A stretch of DNA of 64,000 nucleotides from positions 31,572 through 95,571 of the forward strand of contig JAEUMY010000012.1 in assembly GCA_016791265.1 (NCBI GenBank), given 5' to 3'. This document shows positions 18,775-31,685 of the stretch, one piece after another (position 1 is the stretch's first letter; each line of letters begins with the position of its first letter). Below the pieces are notes generated by a model. It did no database searches. It saw nothing but the letters and a program-made list of their open reading frames with translations, and had not been told where the DNA came from. The stretch is from Betaproteobacteria bacterium. Lineage in GTDB: Bacteria; Pseudomonadota; Gammaproteobacteria; Burkholderiales; Usitatibacteraceae. Made by a program: the position numbers and the translations under genes.

Positions 18775-18786
18775 GCGAATATTCGC
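18775..18786. repeat. 12-bp palindrome, extended to CTTGCGAATATTCGCAAG
   Basis: An exact copy within an 18-bp perfect palindrome, in the gap upstream of the DUF457 gene and downstream of the SGNH hydrolase. Confidence 0.9.
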
Positions 18787-18803
18787 AAGTGAAGCACATT
18801 TTT

Positions 18804-18826
18804 CCCAGCCCCCAGCCCCCAGCCCC
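18804..18826. repeat. C-rich repeat, arm 2 of an inverted pair
   Basis: CCCAGCCCCCAGCCCCCAGC is the complement of the G-rich arm at 18691-18717, so the transcript could fold into a long hairpin carrying the 12-mer in its loop. Confidence 0.6.
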
Positions 18827-18831
18827 GCGCG

Positions 18832-19461
18832 CTACACCGCCCCCGCCTTCTTCAACAGTTTCGCCAGCGCCTGCGCCATCTCGCCATAGCCTTGCGCGTT
18901 GGGATGGACGAGGTCGCTCTTCTTCGCGTTGTCGAACAACACGGACTTGATGACATCGTCCTGCATCGGGAGACCAAACTCGCGCGCGATGTCGGCGTAG
19001 AACGCGGGCACGCTGGGCGGCAGGCCGGGCTTCGGCGTGGCCATCAGCACGACCTCGATGCCGCGCCCCTTGGCTTCATGAATCATGCCGCGAATATTCG
19101 CCGCGGCGTCGGCCTCGCTCAGCTTGCGCAGGAAATCGTTGCCGCCGTGACAGAGGATGAGCAGCTTCGGCTTCACCTCGTCCAGCACCTCGGGCAGCCG
19201 CTTCAGCCCATCGGCGCTGATTTCGCCGGGCACCCCCGCGTTGACGATCTTGCGGCCGACGACGCGCTCCAACTGCGCGGGGTAGGCGTCGTTGGGCGCC
19301 GCACCCGTGCCGAAAGTGAGGCTGTCGCCGAAGGCGAGGATCGTCGCGCCTGCGTCCAGCTTGGCGACCTTGGGTACCGACGGCCCGCAGGCGGCGAGGA
19401 GTGCGAGCAGCACGGCCGCGCCGAGTCGGCGGAAGGCGTGGAGGACGGTGTCGACAGGCAT
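18832..19461 (-). CDS. SGNH/GDSL lipoprotein esterase (TesA-like arylesterase)
   Basis: 209 aa from the ATG at 19461, which gives a lipoprotein signal (LLALLAACGPS, lipobox cysteine near residue 25). Block I FGDSLTFGTG carries the nucleophile serine, GVPGEISADGLKRL is block II, CHGGNDFLR is block III, and SDLVHPNAQGYGEMA is block V with Asp and His. A periplasmic esterase or lysophospholipase is expected. The palindrome at 19090-19101 is translated as Ala-Asn-Ile-Arg just after block III. Confidence 0.9.
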   Translation of the reverse strand: MPVDTVLHAFRRLGAAVLLALLAACGPSVPKVAKLDAGATILAFGDSLTFGTGAAPNDAYPAQLERVVGRKIVNAGVPGEISADGLKRLPEVLDEVKPKLLILCHGGNDFLRKLSEADAAANIRGMIHEAKGRGIEVVLMATPKPGLPPSVPAFYADIAREFGLPMQDDVIKSVLFDNAKKSDLVHPNAQGYGEMAQALAKLLKKAGAV

Positions 19462-19643
19462 GACGCGAGTGTCGCACAGGCGACGGTCCGCGTGCCGCCG
19501 CCCCGGTCGTGGTGGCGCGCGCACGGGCCTGAACGCGAATGGCGCATTTCTGAAACTTCTGCCCTGTTCATGCCGCGCGGCGAGGCATAGAGTGAAGTCC
19601 TCGGCCGGGCTTGCAAACCACGCCGCGCCAAGGAGGGTCGAAC

Positions 19644-19844
19644 ATGGACTGGATCATGTTTCAGGCAACGCTGAACGCCGCATGCGGCGGCGTCCCACCT
19701 GCCTGGCCGGTGGACGCCGTCGCCGGTCGCGAAGTGCCGGCATCCCCCGCCGTGGCCGAGCCATTCGCCGCTAGTGCGTCTCCATCCCCGCCTGACGCGA
19801 ATATTCGCATCACGGGTGACGCGCGGCTTCGCCGCATTCTCTGA
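19644..19844 (+). CDS. Small hypothetical protein, 66 aa
   Basis: Supported mainly by AAGGAGG 7 nt before the ATG. The product (MDWIMFQATLNAACGGVPPA...) is Pro/Ala-rich with no recognisable domain and ends with the palindrome (19797-19808) translated as ANIR. It could be a leader peptide or a chance frame. Confidence 0.4.
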   Translation: MDWIMFQATLNAACGGVPPAWPVDAVAGREVPASPAVAEPFAASASPSPPDANIRITGDARLRRIL

Positions 19845-19933
19845 TTCGAGTCCCCTCCCGATCGGCGAGGGATACGCGTATTCGACTGGGATTGTCCGTA
19901 TCGAGATTGGCTCGCCGCGAAGGCGACTAGAAT

Positions 19934-19945
19934 GCGAATATTCGC
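19934..19945. repeat. 12-bp palindrome, intergenic
   Basis: An exact copy about 20 bp upstream of the membrane-protein start at 19965, in its presumed leader. Confidence 0.9.
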
Positions 19946-19964
19946 AGTCACTGCCTGATACCCC

Positions 19965-20477
19965 ATGAACACTCTTCAGTTTCCCAACTTTCGCAACCAC
20001 TGGTTCCTGTTTATCGCGCCGCTTGTCGTCGTTGTCGATCTTTCAGTCGCGCTGACCCAACGTGGAGATGCCCTGCGGGTGGTCGAGGCGGGCCTGCTGT
20101 TCGATTTCGCGATCCTGTTGCCGCTACTGTGTTTCTGGTGCTATCGCGCACAAGGCAAGCGCGCCGCCATTCGCGCTGTCGCGCTGGCCTGTCTTGGCAT
20201 CTGGGGCGCGTCGCATCTCGTTCCCGCGTCGGATCAGGTGCTGCTGAGCTATGTGTCACCGCTGCGCTACGTGGGCCTTGCGGTGCTGATCGCCATCGAG
20301 ATCTTGGTCGTGGTCGCCGTCTGGAAAGCGGTCTTCAAGGGCGGTTCAGCTGAAGACGTCGCCAAATCACTGCCGGCGAGTCACGACATGCCGCCCTGGG
20401 TGGCGAAGCTGCTCGCCTGGGAAGCGCGGTTTTGGAAGACGTGCTGGAACTCGATTCGCAGATTGCTTGGCCAGTGA
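19965..20477 (+). CDS. Hypothetical integral membrane protein
   Basis: 170 aa with four hydrophobic helices (WFLFIAPLVVVVDLSVAL, LLFDFAILLPLLCFWCY, AVALACLGIWGASHLV, VGLAVLIAIEILVVVAVW) and a soluble C-terminal tail rich in Trp and basic residues. I do not recognise the family. It converges with astB. Confidence 0.7.
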   Translation: MNTLQFPNFRNHWFLFIAPLVVVVDLSVALTQRGDALRVVEAGLLFDFAILLPLLCFWCYRAQGKRAAIRAVALACLGIWGASHLVPASDQVLLSYVSPLRYVGLAVLIAIEILVVVAVWKAVFKGGSAEDVAKSLPASHDMPPWVAKLLAWEARFWKTCWNSIRRLLGQ

Positions 20478-20619
20478 CCGAACTGCGATCAAGTCTGAGT
20501 CAGCCACGCGCACAGTGACCGCACGACCAGCGCACTGAAGGTGCGCCGCGTGGAATCCTGAGTCCCGCATCCGGTGCGCGAGGCAGGCCCTGCGGGCGAG
20601 TTGCGTCGTTCTGGTGGCG

Positions 20620-24474
<3,855 letters not shown>

Positions 24475-24478
<4 letters not shown>

Positions 24479-25494
24479 AGGGGCACCACGCGCACGGCGT
24501 CGCCGCTTTCCACGCCCAGCGTGGTCGCGATGGCGGGCGGCAGGAGCACGGGGCTGTCGCGTTCCACTTTGAGGGTCGCGATGGTTGCGCGAAAGCCGTC
24601 GGCGCTGACGTTGCTGATGAGGTGCGGCCGGCCGGCCGCGACATCATCGGGCGCGACCGTCACCTGCAGGCGGCGCTGCTTCGCGATCGAGCGCAGCATG
24701 CTGATGCGCGCCTCCACGGTCGGGCCGCCGTCGAAGATGTCGATGTAGGTGTCCGCGTCGAAGCCTTCGGCCAGCAAGATGGAGAACGGCAGTTCGGCCA
24801 CCGGATGCAGTTGCCCGATGGCGAGCTTCGCCTCGGCCGGCAGGAGCGGCACGTAGATCGGATAGTGCGGCATCAGTTCGGCGATGAAGGTCTTGCTGCG
24901 CCCGCCGGAGAGGCGCTCGGCCTGCGGATAATCCATGTTGAAGAAACGCCGCCCGACCGCGTCCCAGAACGGCGACCGGCCCTGCTCGTCGCACACGCCG
25001 GGATTCTCCGCCGCGATCTTGTCGCCGAAACGTTGCGAATATTCGCGCAGGAACAGAAGCCGTCCGCGCGACAACAGTTGCGGCCACTCGGTGTCATAGA
25101 GCGAAGGGTCGATCCAGAATGACGTGAGCAGCGCGTAGCCGGTGAGGTCGTGGCACAGATGCAGCGCATGGATGCGGTTCGACACCGCCAGCTCCTGCGA
25201 CGCATGCACGATGGTCTCGTTGCGATAGCTGTAGAAGCGGTCGTGAAAGCCCGCCTCGGCGGTGATGCCGGAAGTGCCCATCAACCTGCCGGTGGCGGCG
25301 TCCTCCAGCACGAAGAAGTAGGTCTCCTCGCCGGACACATCGCGATCCGGCTCGAACGATTCCACCGACTGGCGGATCTTGTCGTAGAGCTTGTCGCGGT
25401 CGGGCGGCAGAGAAGTGATGCCGATGGCTGACGCTTCGGCGATGCGCACCACCTCGGGCAGATCGGCGATGCGGCTGGGGCGGAGGATCAGCAT
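24475..25494 (-). CDS. aruF: Arginine/ornithine N-succinyltransferase, alpha subunit
   Basis: 339 aa from MLILRPSRIADL, with GGAG upstream; an earlier ATG 5 codons upstream lacks support. Family motifs: EASAIGITSLPPDRDKL, PFWDAVGRRFFNMDYPQAE, and AELMPHYPIYVPLLP. It pairs with AruG. The palindrome at 25035-25046 is read as Glu-Tyr-Ser (LREYSQRFG). A hairpin repeat sits in the 133-bp gap separating it from aruC. Confidence 0.94.
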
Positions 25495-25532
25495 GGACTG
25501 GGGCTCCACTGTTGCTTGCGCTGATCTCCGCG

Positions 25533-25559
25533 CTCTCCCCCTTGAGGGGGGAGGGCGCC
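25533..25559. repeat. C-rich/G-rich hairpin repeat, short copy
   Basis: CTCCCCCTTGAGGGGGGAG core in the aruC-aruF gap. Same family as the copies at 28946, 29072, 31732, 57789 and 57907. Within an operon it could stabilise the upstream message or attenuate transcription. Confidence 0.75.
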
Positions 25560-25627
25560 TTGGGATAGCGCGGCGTGCATCACGTTGCCCTCAGGCCTCC
25601 CGCACACGGGCGTCATCCGGCGCACTT

Positions 25628-26899
25628 TCACGCGGCCTTCGCTTGCGTATTCGCGGCCACAAACGCCGCGACGCCGCGCTCGAACCGCGACAGCCCCTCG
25701 GCCACATCCGCTTCGGTGATGAGGAGCGACGGCGCGAAGCGCATCACGTCCGGCCCCGCCATCAGCACCATCACGCTTTCCTTCTCCGCGGCGTTGATGA
25801 GGTCCTTGGCCTTGCCGGCGAAGGGTTGGGCGAGTTCGGCGCCGATCAGAAGGCCGTCGCCGCGCACATCGGCGAACACCTGGTGGCGGTCGCCGATCTT
25901 CTTGAGGCCCTCTTTCAACTGTGCGCTTCGCGCCTTCACGTTGGCGCGCGTGGACTCGGCCGTGATGAGGTCGAACACGGCCAGCGCCACGGCGCAGCCC
26001 AGCGGGTTGCCGCCGTAGGTGCTGCCGTGCGAGCCGACGACGAGGCTCTTCGCCACCTTCTCCGTGGTCAGCATCGCGCCGATGGGAAAGCCGCCACCGA
26101 TGCCTTTCGCGGTGGTGAGAATGTCCGGGGTCACGCCGTAGTTCATGTAGGCGTAGAGCTCGCCGGTGCGTCCGGCGCCGCTTTGCACCTCGTCGAAAAT
26201 CAGGAGCGCGCCGTGCTGATCGGCCAGCGCGCGCAGACCCTGCAAGTACTCGGGCTTCGCCGGCGTGACGCCGCCTTCGCCCTGGATGGGTTCAACGACG
26301 ATGGCGCAGGTCTTGTCGTTCACCACCTTCTTCATCGCGTCCAGATCGTTGTACGGCACATGGTGGATGCCGGCCGGCAGCGGGCCGAAGCCCTGGGTGT
26401 ACTTGGGCTGTCCGCCCACGGTCACGGTGAACAGCGTGCGGCCGTGGAACGAATTGGTGCAGGCGACGATCTCGTTCTTGTCGCTCTCGTGCTTGTCGAT
26501 GTTCTTCGGGTCTTTGGGAAAGTGATCCGTGGCGTAGCGGCGGGCCAGCTTGAACGCGGCTTCATTGGCTTCGCCGCCGGAGTTGGCGAGGAAGATGCGG
26601 TCGGCGAACGTGGCGTCCACCAACGCCCGCGCCAGCTTCAGCGCCGGTTCGTTGGTGAGCACGTTGGCGACATGCCAGATTTTGTTGGCCTGCTCCACCA
26701 GTGCGCCGACCACCTTCGGATGGCAGTGGCCGACCGAGGACACGGCGATGCCGCCTGCGAGGTCGACCAGCTCGCGGCCGGACTGGTCCCACACGCGCGA
26801 ACCCAGCCCGCGCACGGGAATCATCGCGCCGGGCGCGTAGTTGGGCGCCATGAATTGATCGAAGGTGGCGCGGGTGACGGGTGTGTGGGTCGTGGTCAT
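25628..26899 (-). CDS. aruC: Succinylornithine/acetylornithine transaminase
   Basis: 423 aa with AAGGAG before the ATG. It is a class-III PLP aminotransferase: FLANSGGEANEAAFKLARRY, SFHGRTLFTVTVGG, FDEVQSGAGRTG, and the PLP lysine in TTAKGIGGGFP. In this context it converts succinylornithine to succinylglutamate semialdehyde (third AST step); the same fold also serves acetylornithine. Length is ~15-20 residues above the usual ~406, partly from an Ala-rich C-terminus (FVAANTQAKAA). An insertion KDPKNIDKHESDKNEIV lies before the SFHG motif. Confidence 0.93.
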   Translation of the reverse strand: MTTTHTPVTRATFDQFMAPNYAPGAMIPVRGLGSRVWDQSGRELVDLAGGIAVSSVGHCHPKVVGALVEQANKIWHVANVLTNEPALKLARALVDATFADRIFLANSGGEANEAAFKLARRYATDHFPKDPKNIDKHESDKNEIVACTNSFHGRTLFTVTVGGQPKYTQGFGPLPAGIHHVPYNDLDAMKKVVNDKTCAIVVEPIQGEGGVTPAKPEYLQGLRALADQHGALLIFDEVQSGAGRTGELYAYMNYGVTPDILTTAKGIGGGFPIGAMLTTEKVAKSLVVGSHGSTYGGNPLGCAVALAVFDLITAESTRANVKARSAQLKEGLKKIGDRHQVFADVRGDGLLIGAELAQPFAGKAKDLINAAEKESVMVLMAGPDVMRFAPSLLITEADVAEGLSRFERGVAAFVAANTQAKAA

Positions 26900-27023
26900 G
26901 GCGAACTCCTTGGCGACGCGTGGCGCGTGGTCGTGATGGTCAATGGCGACATTCTAAGCCGCATGCCGTCTCTCGCCCTGTCGGGAAAGCGACGGTGGCT
27001 TACAGGGATGGGCTGGCGGCGCT

Positions 27024-28016
27024 TCATTCGTCGTTGTCGTCCTGCTCGACGGCGCCCATGCGCCGCGCGCGCTGCTCGCGCGGCGTGATGCCGAACTTCG
27101 CGCGATACGCGCTGGAGAAATGCGGCCCCGACGAGAACCCGCACGACAAGCCGATCTGCAGGATCGACTGGCTGGTCTGGGTGAGCAGCTGGCGCGATCG
27201 GGTGAGGCGAAGGTCCAGGTAGTAGCGCGAAGGGAGGTTATTCAAGTACTGCTTGAAAAGCCGCTCCAGTTGCCGGCGCGACACGCCGACCAGCCGCGCG
27301 ATTTCCTCGGTGGGCAGCGGTTCCTCCAGATTCGCTTCCATCAGCGACACCGCCTCGGTGAGCTTGGGCTGGCCGCCGCCGATGCGCGCGGCCAGCGGCA
27401 CGCGCTGCGCCTCGCCTGAGCCGCGCCGCCGCTCCAGGCCGAAGTGATCCATCAATGCGGTCGCCACCGTGTCGCCGTGGCGCGTGGTCAGCCAATGCAC
27501 GAAGAGGTCGCGCGCCGCGTCGCCGCCGGCGGCGGTCATGCGGTTGTCATCGATCTCGAAGAGATTCGACGACACGACGGTCTCGGCGAAGGTCTCGCCA
27601 AAGAGCGCCGCGTACGGCCAGTGGATGGTGGCGCGCTTGGCGGTGAGGAGCCCCGCCCGCGCCACCAGCCAGGCACCCGTGCCCAGTCCGCCCACCAGCC
27701 GCCCCGGCAACGCGAAGCGGCGCAGGGTCTCCACCTCCTGATCGAATCCGCGCTGGGGTAGCGGCGTGTCGGAGAGCACCATGAGCGCCGTGGCGTCCTT
27801 CGACGCCAATGCGGAGAGCGCGCAATGCACCGGCAGGCTGATGCCGTTGCCCGCCGTGACCGGGTTGCCGTCCAGCGAGACGAGCAGGCTTTCGTGCGCG
27901 TGCGTCCCCAGCGCCGCATTGGCGTGCGCCAGCGCGTCCAGCGGCCCGGCCAGCGATGCCAGCGGAAAGCGCGGCAAGAGCAGGAAGGCGATGCGTTCTG
28001 GGATGGGTGAGGTCAC
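27024..28016 (-). CDS. argR: AraC-family arginine regulator (ArgR type)
   Basis: 330 aa. The N-terminal ~190 residues have the DJ-1/PfpI-like fold of GATase1-AraC regulators (IAFLLLPRFPLASLAGPLDAL, GGLGTGAWLVARAGLL). The C-terminal AraC DNA-binding domain includes TEEIARLVGVSRRQLERLFK and ILQIGLSCGFSSGPHFSSAY. Its position between aotP and aruC matches the aotJQMOP-argR operon of Pseudomonas, whose ArgR senses arginine and controls both transport and aru genes. Autoregulation of this operon is therefore likely but inferred. Confidence 0.9.
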   Translation of the reverse strand: MTSPIPERIAFLLLPRFPLASLAGPLDALAHANAALGTHAHESLLVSLDGNPVTAGNGISLPVHCALSALASKDATALMVLSDTPLPQRGFDQEVETLRRFALPGRLVGGLGTGAWLVARAGLLTAKRATIHWPYAALFGETFAETVVSSNLFEIDDNRMTAAGGDAARDLFVHWLTTRHGDTVATALMDHFGLERRRGSGEAQRVPLAARIGGGQPKLTEAVSLMEANLEEPLPTEEIARLVGVSRRQLERLFKQYLNNLPSRYYLDLRLTRSRQLLTQTSQSILQIGLSCGFSSGPHFSSAYRAKFGITPREQRARRMGAVEQDDNDE

Positions 28017-28019
28017 GGT

Positions 28020-28031
28020 GCGAATATTCGC
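28020..28031. repeat. 12-bp palindrome, intergenic
   Basis: An exact copy 3 bp upstream of the argR start, inside the operon where its ribosome site should be. Confidence 0.9.
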
Positions 28032-28161
28032 TCTGCTGCGACAGGCTGCTATTCAACCACGAAGCTCACGAAGCGCACGAAGAGTGGTGACCGGAGCCAC
28101 CGGACGGCTTCGCGCCCTTCGCAAGCGTCGCGGTGAAGCGGCTTGCGCTACTGCCTCAGCG

Positions 28162-29025
28162 TCATTTCAGACTGCCGGCCAGGAACTGCCGCAGCCGTTC
28201 GCTCCGCGGCCGCGCCAGCACCTCGCGCGGATCGCCCTCTTCCTCGATCAAGCCCTTGTGTAGGAACACGACATGGTTCGACACCTCGCGGGCGAAGCCC
28301 ATTTCGTGGGTCACCACGATCATGGTGCGGCCTTCGCGGGCCAGATCGCGCATGACTTTCAGCACCTCGCCCACCAGCTCCGGGTCGAGCGCTGAAGTGG
28401 GTTCGTCGAAGAGCATCACCTCGGGGTCCATCGCCAGCGCGCGGGCGATGGCGACACGCTGCTGCTCGCCGCCGGAAAGATGCGCGGGATAGTGGTCCTT
28501 GCGATGCGCCACGCCGACCCGCGCCAGCAAGGCTTCGCCACGCGCGATGGCCGCGTCCTTCGACAGCCCCAGCACCTGCACCGGCGCTTCGATCACGTTC
28601 TCCAGCGCCGTCATGTGCGCCCAGAGGTTGAAGTGCTGGAACACCATCGTCACCCGGGCGCGGAGCCGTTGCAGCTGCTTCGCGTCGGCGGCTTTCAGCG
28701 ATCCATCGCGGTCCCGGGTCAGGGTGAGCGTCTCGCCATTCAGCGCGATAGTGCCTGCGTTGGGCTGTTCCAGCAGATTGATGCAGCGCAGAAACGTGCT
28801 CTTGCCGGAGCCGGAGGAGCCGATGAGGCTGATGACATCGCCCGCGTTGGCAGTGAGCGAAATACCCTTCAACACCTCGGCCGCGCCGAAGCGTTTGTGG
28901 ATGTCGGTGACGGCCAGTTTTGCAACGGCAGAGGTAGCAGTTCCGCTCCCTCCCCCTTGAGGGGGGAGGGCTGGGGTGGGGGTGCCAGGTGCTTCGGTAA
29001 GCGTTGCAATATCGTTCATGTTCAT
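28162..29025 (-). CDS. aotP: Arginine/ornithine ABC transporter ATPase with repeat-encoded N-terminal extension
   Basis: 287 aa. AAGGA lies 5 nt before the ATG, so the start is well supported. Walker [12 protein letters not shown], signature [15 protein letters not shown], Walker [15 protein letters not shown] and the switch histidine [11 protein letters not shown] are all present. It powers import through AotQ/AotM. The odd part is residues ~10-28 ([19 protein letters not shown]): this is a translated copy of the hairpin repeat (28946-28984) found elsewhere between genes. Homologues normally begin close to [12 protein letters not shown]. Confidence 0.94.
   Translation of the reverse strand: MNMNDIATLTEAPGTPTPALPPQGGGSGTATSAVAKLAVTDIHKRFGAAEVLKGISLTANAGDVISLIGSSGSGKSTFLRCINLLEQPNAGTIALNGETLTLTRDRDGSLKAADAKQLQRLRARVTMVFQHFNLWAHMTALENVIEAPVQVLGLSKDAAIARGEALLARVGVAHRKDHYPAHLSGGEQQRVAIARALAMDPEVMLFDEPTSALDPELVGEVLKVMRDLAREGRTMIVVTHEMGFAREVSNHVVFLHKGLIEEEGDPREVLARPRSERLRQFLAGSLK
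28946..28984. repeat. Hairpin repeat inside the aotP coding sequence
   Basis: CTCCCTCCCCCTTGAGGGGG core with the GCTGGGGTGGGGGTG arm. It is translated as part of the aotP N-terminus. Confidence 0.85.
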
Positions 29026-29071
29026 GTGTGTCCTTCTTCTGCTTCAGCGCCGGCGAAGTCTCGCGGCGCTG

Positions 29072-29111
29072 CCCACCCCCACCCCGACCCTCCCCCCTCA
29101 AGGGGGAGGGA
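29072..29111. repeat. Hairpin repeat between aotO and aotP
   Basis: The same family in the opposite orientation to the copy inside aotP; the two face each other 88 bp apart across the aotP start. It is followed 7 bp later by a palindrome copy. Confidence 0.85.
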
Positions 29112-29118
29112 GTTGATT

Positions 29119-29130
29119 GCGAATATTCGC
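29119..29130. repeat. 12-bp palindrome, intergenic
   Basis: An exact copy (TTGCGAATATTCGCAA context) adjacent to the hairpin repeat in the aotO-aotP gap. Confidence 0.9.
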
Positions 29131-29160
29131 AAGGCTTTCACGACTTCGCGAACCCGCGAC

Positions 29161-30291
29161 CTATGCACTCAGCAACTTTCCTGTCCGGATTGCGGTGGCG
29201 CCGGCGATCTTCGCCAACCGCGCCCCCGTCAGCGCATACCGCTGGTGATCGCGCGCATACAACACGCCATCCACCGACGCCTTCACGCGCACGCTTTCCG
29301 CAGTGAGCGGGTCGATGATCTCGACGATCGCATCCCCGGCCCGCACGCGCTCGCCGGGTGCGCGCAGGAACACGACGATGCCGCTCATGGGCGCGGTCAA
29401 GGCTTCGGAGCCGGCCAGCGGTGTGGCGGGCGCGATGAGGTCGGGCAGCGGCGGCGGCGCCTCGCCGATGAAGCCTTGCTGCGCGAGATAGGCGAGCAGC
29501 GCCTCGGCATCGCGCGCGGCGTTCTCATGGGTCACTTCGGCGAGGCCGCGCAGTTCCACCGTCACCGCGACACAGCCCAGCTCGATGGGAACGCCCACGC
29601 CGAAGTGCTCCCCAAGTTGCCACCAGGTCTGCGAGCAGGCTTCGTCGAATGGGTTGTCGCCGCTTTCGGTGGCGAGCAGCGTGGCGTGGGCGCCGAGATA
29701 ACGGGCCAGCGGCTCCACGCGCGGCCAGAGCGGCGTGCCGGTGTAAAGATGCACGACGGCCTCGGTGTCGCAGTGAAGATCGAGCACGATGTCGGCGTCG
29801 CACGCGAGGGAGAGGAGCGTCTTGCGCAGACTCTGCAACTCGCCCGTCACCGGCCAGGCGGCCAGCGCCGCGCGCATGGCTTTGCGAATATTCGCAGTGT
29901 TGGCGGCGGCGTCCGACCCCAGCGAGGCGCCCACCCGCTCGATCACCGCGTCTTTCAACGCCGGATAGTGGCGATTGAAATTTTCACCGGTGACGAGATC
30001 GAACCGGCCCTGCGCCGTGCGCAGCACCGATTGCGCGAGACCCAGCGGGTTGGCCACGGGCACCAGAACGACTTCGCCCAGCAGCTTGTCCGCGCTCTCC
30101 AGCCGCGCGAGGTGCTGGCGCAGGTGGTGCGCCACCAGCATGCCGGGCAATTCGTCGGCGTGCAGCGAGGCCTGGATGTAGACCTTCTTTCGTCCCGGCC
30201 CCTCGTTCGCGGCGGGGCCGAAGTGCAGGCTGGTCAACGCGCGGTGCGTGCCGAGCGCGGATGACGCGAGCGGATGTTGGAGAGTTCTCAT
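29161..30291 (-). CDS. aotO: Succinylglutamate desuccinylase/aspartoacylase-family protein (AotO)
   Basis: 376 aa. Zinc-peptidase-like motifs are present: ASLHADELPGM (His and Glu), then DIVLDLHCD (third ligand His), and IELGCVAVTVELRG. The last ~80 residues (PMSGIVVFLRAPGERVRAGDAIVEIID) form a lipoyl/biotinyl-like beta-barrel as in related AstE-like proteins. Its position matches aotO in Pseudomonas. No separate astE/aruE follows astB here, so this protein may carry out the last AST step, succinylglutamate to glutamate plus succinate; that is inference. The palindrome at 29884-29895 is read as ANIR. Confidence 0.85.
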   Translation of the reverse strand: MRTLQHPLASSALGTHRALTSLHFGPAANEGPGRKKVYIQASLHADELPGMLVAHHLRQHLARLESADKLLGEVVLVPVANPLGLAQSVLRTAQGRFDLVTGENFNRHYPALKDAVIERVGASLGSDAAANTANIRKAMRAALAAWPVTGELQSLRKTLLSLACDADIVLDLHCDTEAVVHLYTGTPLWPRVEPLARYLGAHATLLATESGDNPFDEACSQTWWQLGEHFGVGVPIELGCVAVTVELRGLAEVTHENAARDAEALLAYLAQQGFIGEAPPPLPDLIAPATPLAGSEALTAPMSGIVVFLRAPGERVRAGDAIVEIIDPLTAESVRVKASVDGVLYARDHQRYALTGARLAKIAGATAIRTGKLLSA

Positions 30292-30295
30292 GAGT

Positions 30296-30988
30296 TCAAG
30301 TCATGCGTGGGCGCAGGTGCGTGAGGAAGCGGCGCTCGGCGAGATGGAACAGCCCCACCAGCAGGAACGTGAGCGCCAGGTAGAACACCGCCGCGGTGAG
30401 GAAGGCTTCGAAGGGCGCGTAGAAACGCGAATTGACTTCGCGCGCGGCGCCGGTGAGGTCGAGCAGGGTCACGATGCTGGCGAGCGACGTGCCGTGCAAC
30501 ATCATGATGACTTCGTTGGAGTAGGCGGGCAGCGCGCGGCGCAGCGCCGACGGCAGCAGGATGCGGCGGTGGAGCTGCGCGCGGGACAGCCCCAGCGCGC
30601 GCGCCGCCTCGATCTCGCCGCGCGGCGTGGCCGTGATGCAGCCAGCGAAGATTTCCACCGTGTACGCGCAGGTGTTCAGGCCGAACGCCAGCACCGCGCA
30701 GAACCACGCCTCCGAAAGCCACGGCCACAGCGCGCTTTCGCGCACGGCGGAGAATTGCGCCAGCCCGTAGTAGATGAGGAAGAGTTGCACCAGCATCGGT
30801 GTGCCGCGAATGACGTAGGTGAACGCCCAGACCGGCTGCCGCGCCCACGGATTCGCCGATGCGCGGAGTAGCGCCAGCGGCAGCGCGGCGATGAGCCCGA
30901 TGCTGAGCGACGCGCCGAGGAGTTGCAGCGTGAGCCACGCGCCGTCGAGGTAGCCCGGCAGGCCGGACTGGATCGCGTCCCAGTTCAT
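30296..30988 (-). CDS. aotM: Arginine/ornithine ABC transporter permease
   Basis: 230 aa starting MNWDAIQSG, with the ATG overlapping the aotQ stop. It is a HisM-type permease: five or so membrane helices, VIRGTPMLVQLFLIYYG, and the EAA loop ARALGLSRAQLHRRILLP, which docks on the ATPase AotP. It forms the channel with AotQ. A 4-bp gap to aotO indicates tight coupling. Confidence 0.94.
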   Translation of the reverse strand: MNWDAIQSGLPGYLDGAWLTLQLLGASLSIGLIAALPLALLRASANPWARQPVWAFTYVIRGTPMLVQLFLIYYGLAQFSAVRESALWPWLSEAWFCAVLAFGLNTCAYTVEIFAGCITATPRGEIEAARALGLSRAQLHRRILLPSALRRALPAYSNEVIMMLHGTSLASIVTLLDLTGAAREVNSRFYAPFEAFLTAAVFYLALTFLLVGLFHLAERRFLTHLRPRMT

Positions 30989-31674
30989 GCGTGCGCCCAT
31001 CTCACGCCGGCCGAGTAGCGGCGATTCAAGGCGTTCAGTGCGAGCAGCGACACGGTGGTGATGGCGAGGTACAGGCCCGCCGCCGCGAGATAGAACGTGA
31101 ACGGCTGCTGCGTCGCGCCGGCGGCGAAGCCCGCGCGCTGCATCATGTCCGACAGCCCGATGACCGACACGATGGCGGTCGACTTCACCAGCACCAGCCA
31201 ATTGTTGGTGAACCCGGGGAGCGCCAGCCGAATCATCTGCGGCAGCGTGATGCGAATGAGCACTCTGGCGGGCGACATGCCGAAGGCGAGTCCCGCCTCG
31301 CGTTGCCCCGGCGGAATGGCCATCAACGCGCCGCGAAACGTCTCGGTGAGATAGGCGCCAAAAATGAAGCCGATGGTGGCGACCCCGGCGACGAACGGGT
31401 TGATGTCGATGTAGTCCTCATGGCCCAGGCGCTGCGCCGCCCAGTTCAGCGCCACCTGGCCGCCGTAAAAGATGAGCAGCATCAGCACCAGGTCCGGCAC
31501 GCCGCGGATGACGGTGGTGTAGAGGTTCGCTGCGGTTCTCAGCGCGCGGGAGCGCGAGAGTTTCGCCGCTGCGCCCAGGAGGCCGAGCGCCGCCGCGATG
31601 GTGAGCGAGGCGCCGGCGACGCTCAAGGTGATGAGCGTGCCTTCGAAGAGGGAGGGCAGGTAGTCGGCGAGCAT
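30985..31674 (-). CDS. aotQ: Arginine/ornithine ABC transporter permease
   Basis: 229 aa HisQ-type permease with TTVIRGVPDLVLMLLIFYGG, several hydrophobic helices, and the EAA loop GLAFGMSPARVLIRITLPQ. It is the partner of AotM. A 137-bp gap upstream holds a palindrome and a long hairpin repeat, so expression relative to aotJ may be tuned there, as the binding protein is usually made in excess. Confidence 0.94.
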   Translation of the reverse strand: MLADYLPSLFEGTLITLSVAGASLTIAAALGLLGAAAKLSRSRALRTAANLYTTVIRGVPDLVLMLLIFYGGQVALNWAAQRLGHEDYIDINPFVAGVATIGFIFGAYLTETFRGALMAIPPGQREAGLAFGMSPARVLIRITLPQMIRLALPGFTNNWLVLVKSTAIVSVIGLSDMMQRAGFAAGATQQPFTFYLAAAGLYLAITTVSLLALNALNRRYSAGVRWAHA

Positions 31675-31685
31675 GGTTCGCTAGT

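Noticed and set aside
16453..18792. A 779-codon open frame on the plus strand, and other very long ones such as 54907-57720 and 28480-30264
   Set aside because: They lie antisense to well-recognised genes (GGDEF-EAL, SodB, DUF457; PAS-GGDEF-EAL; AotP/AotO). Long antisense frames are expected in GC-rich DNA, and their products are Arg/His-rich with no domains.
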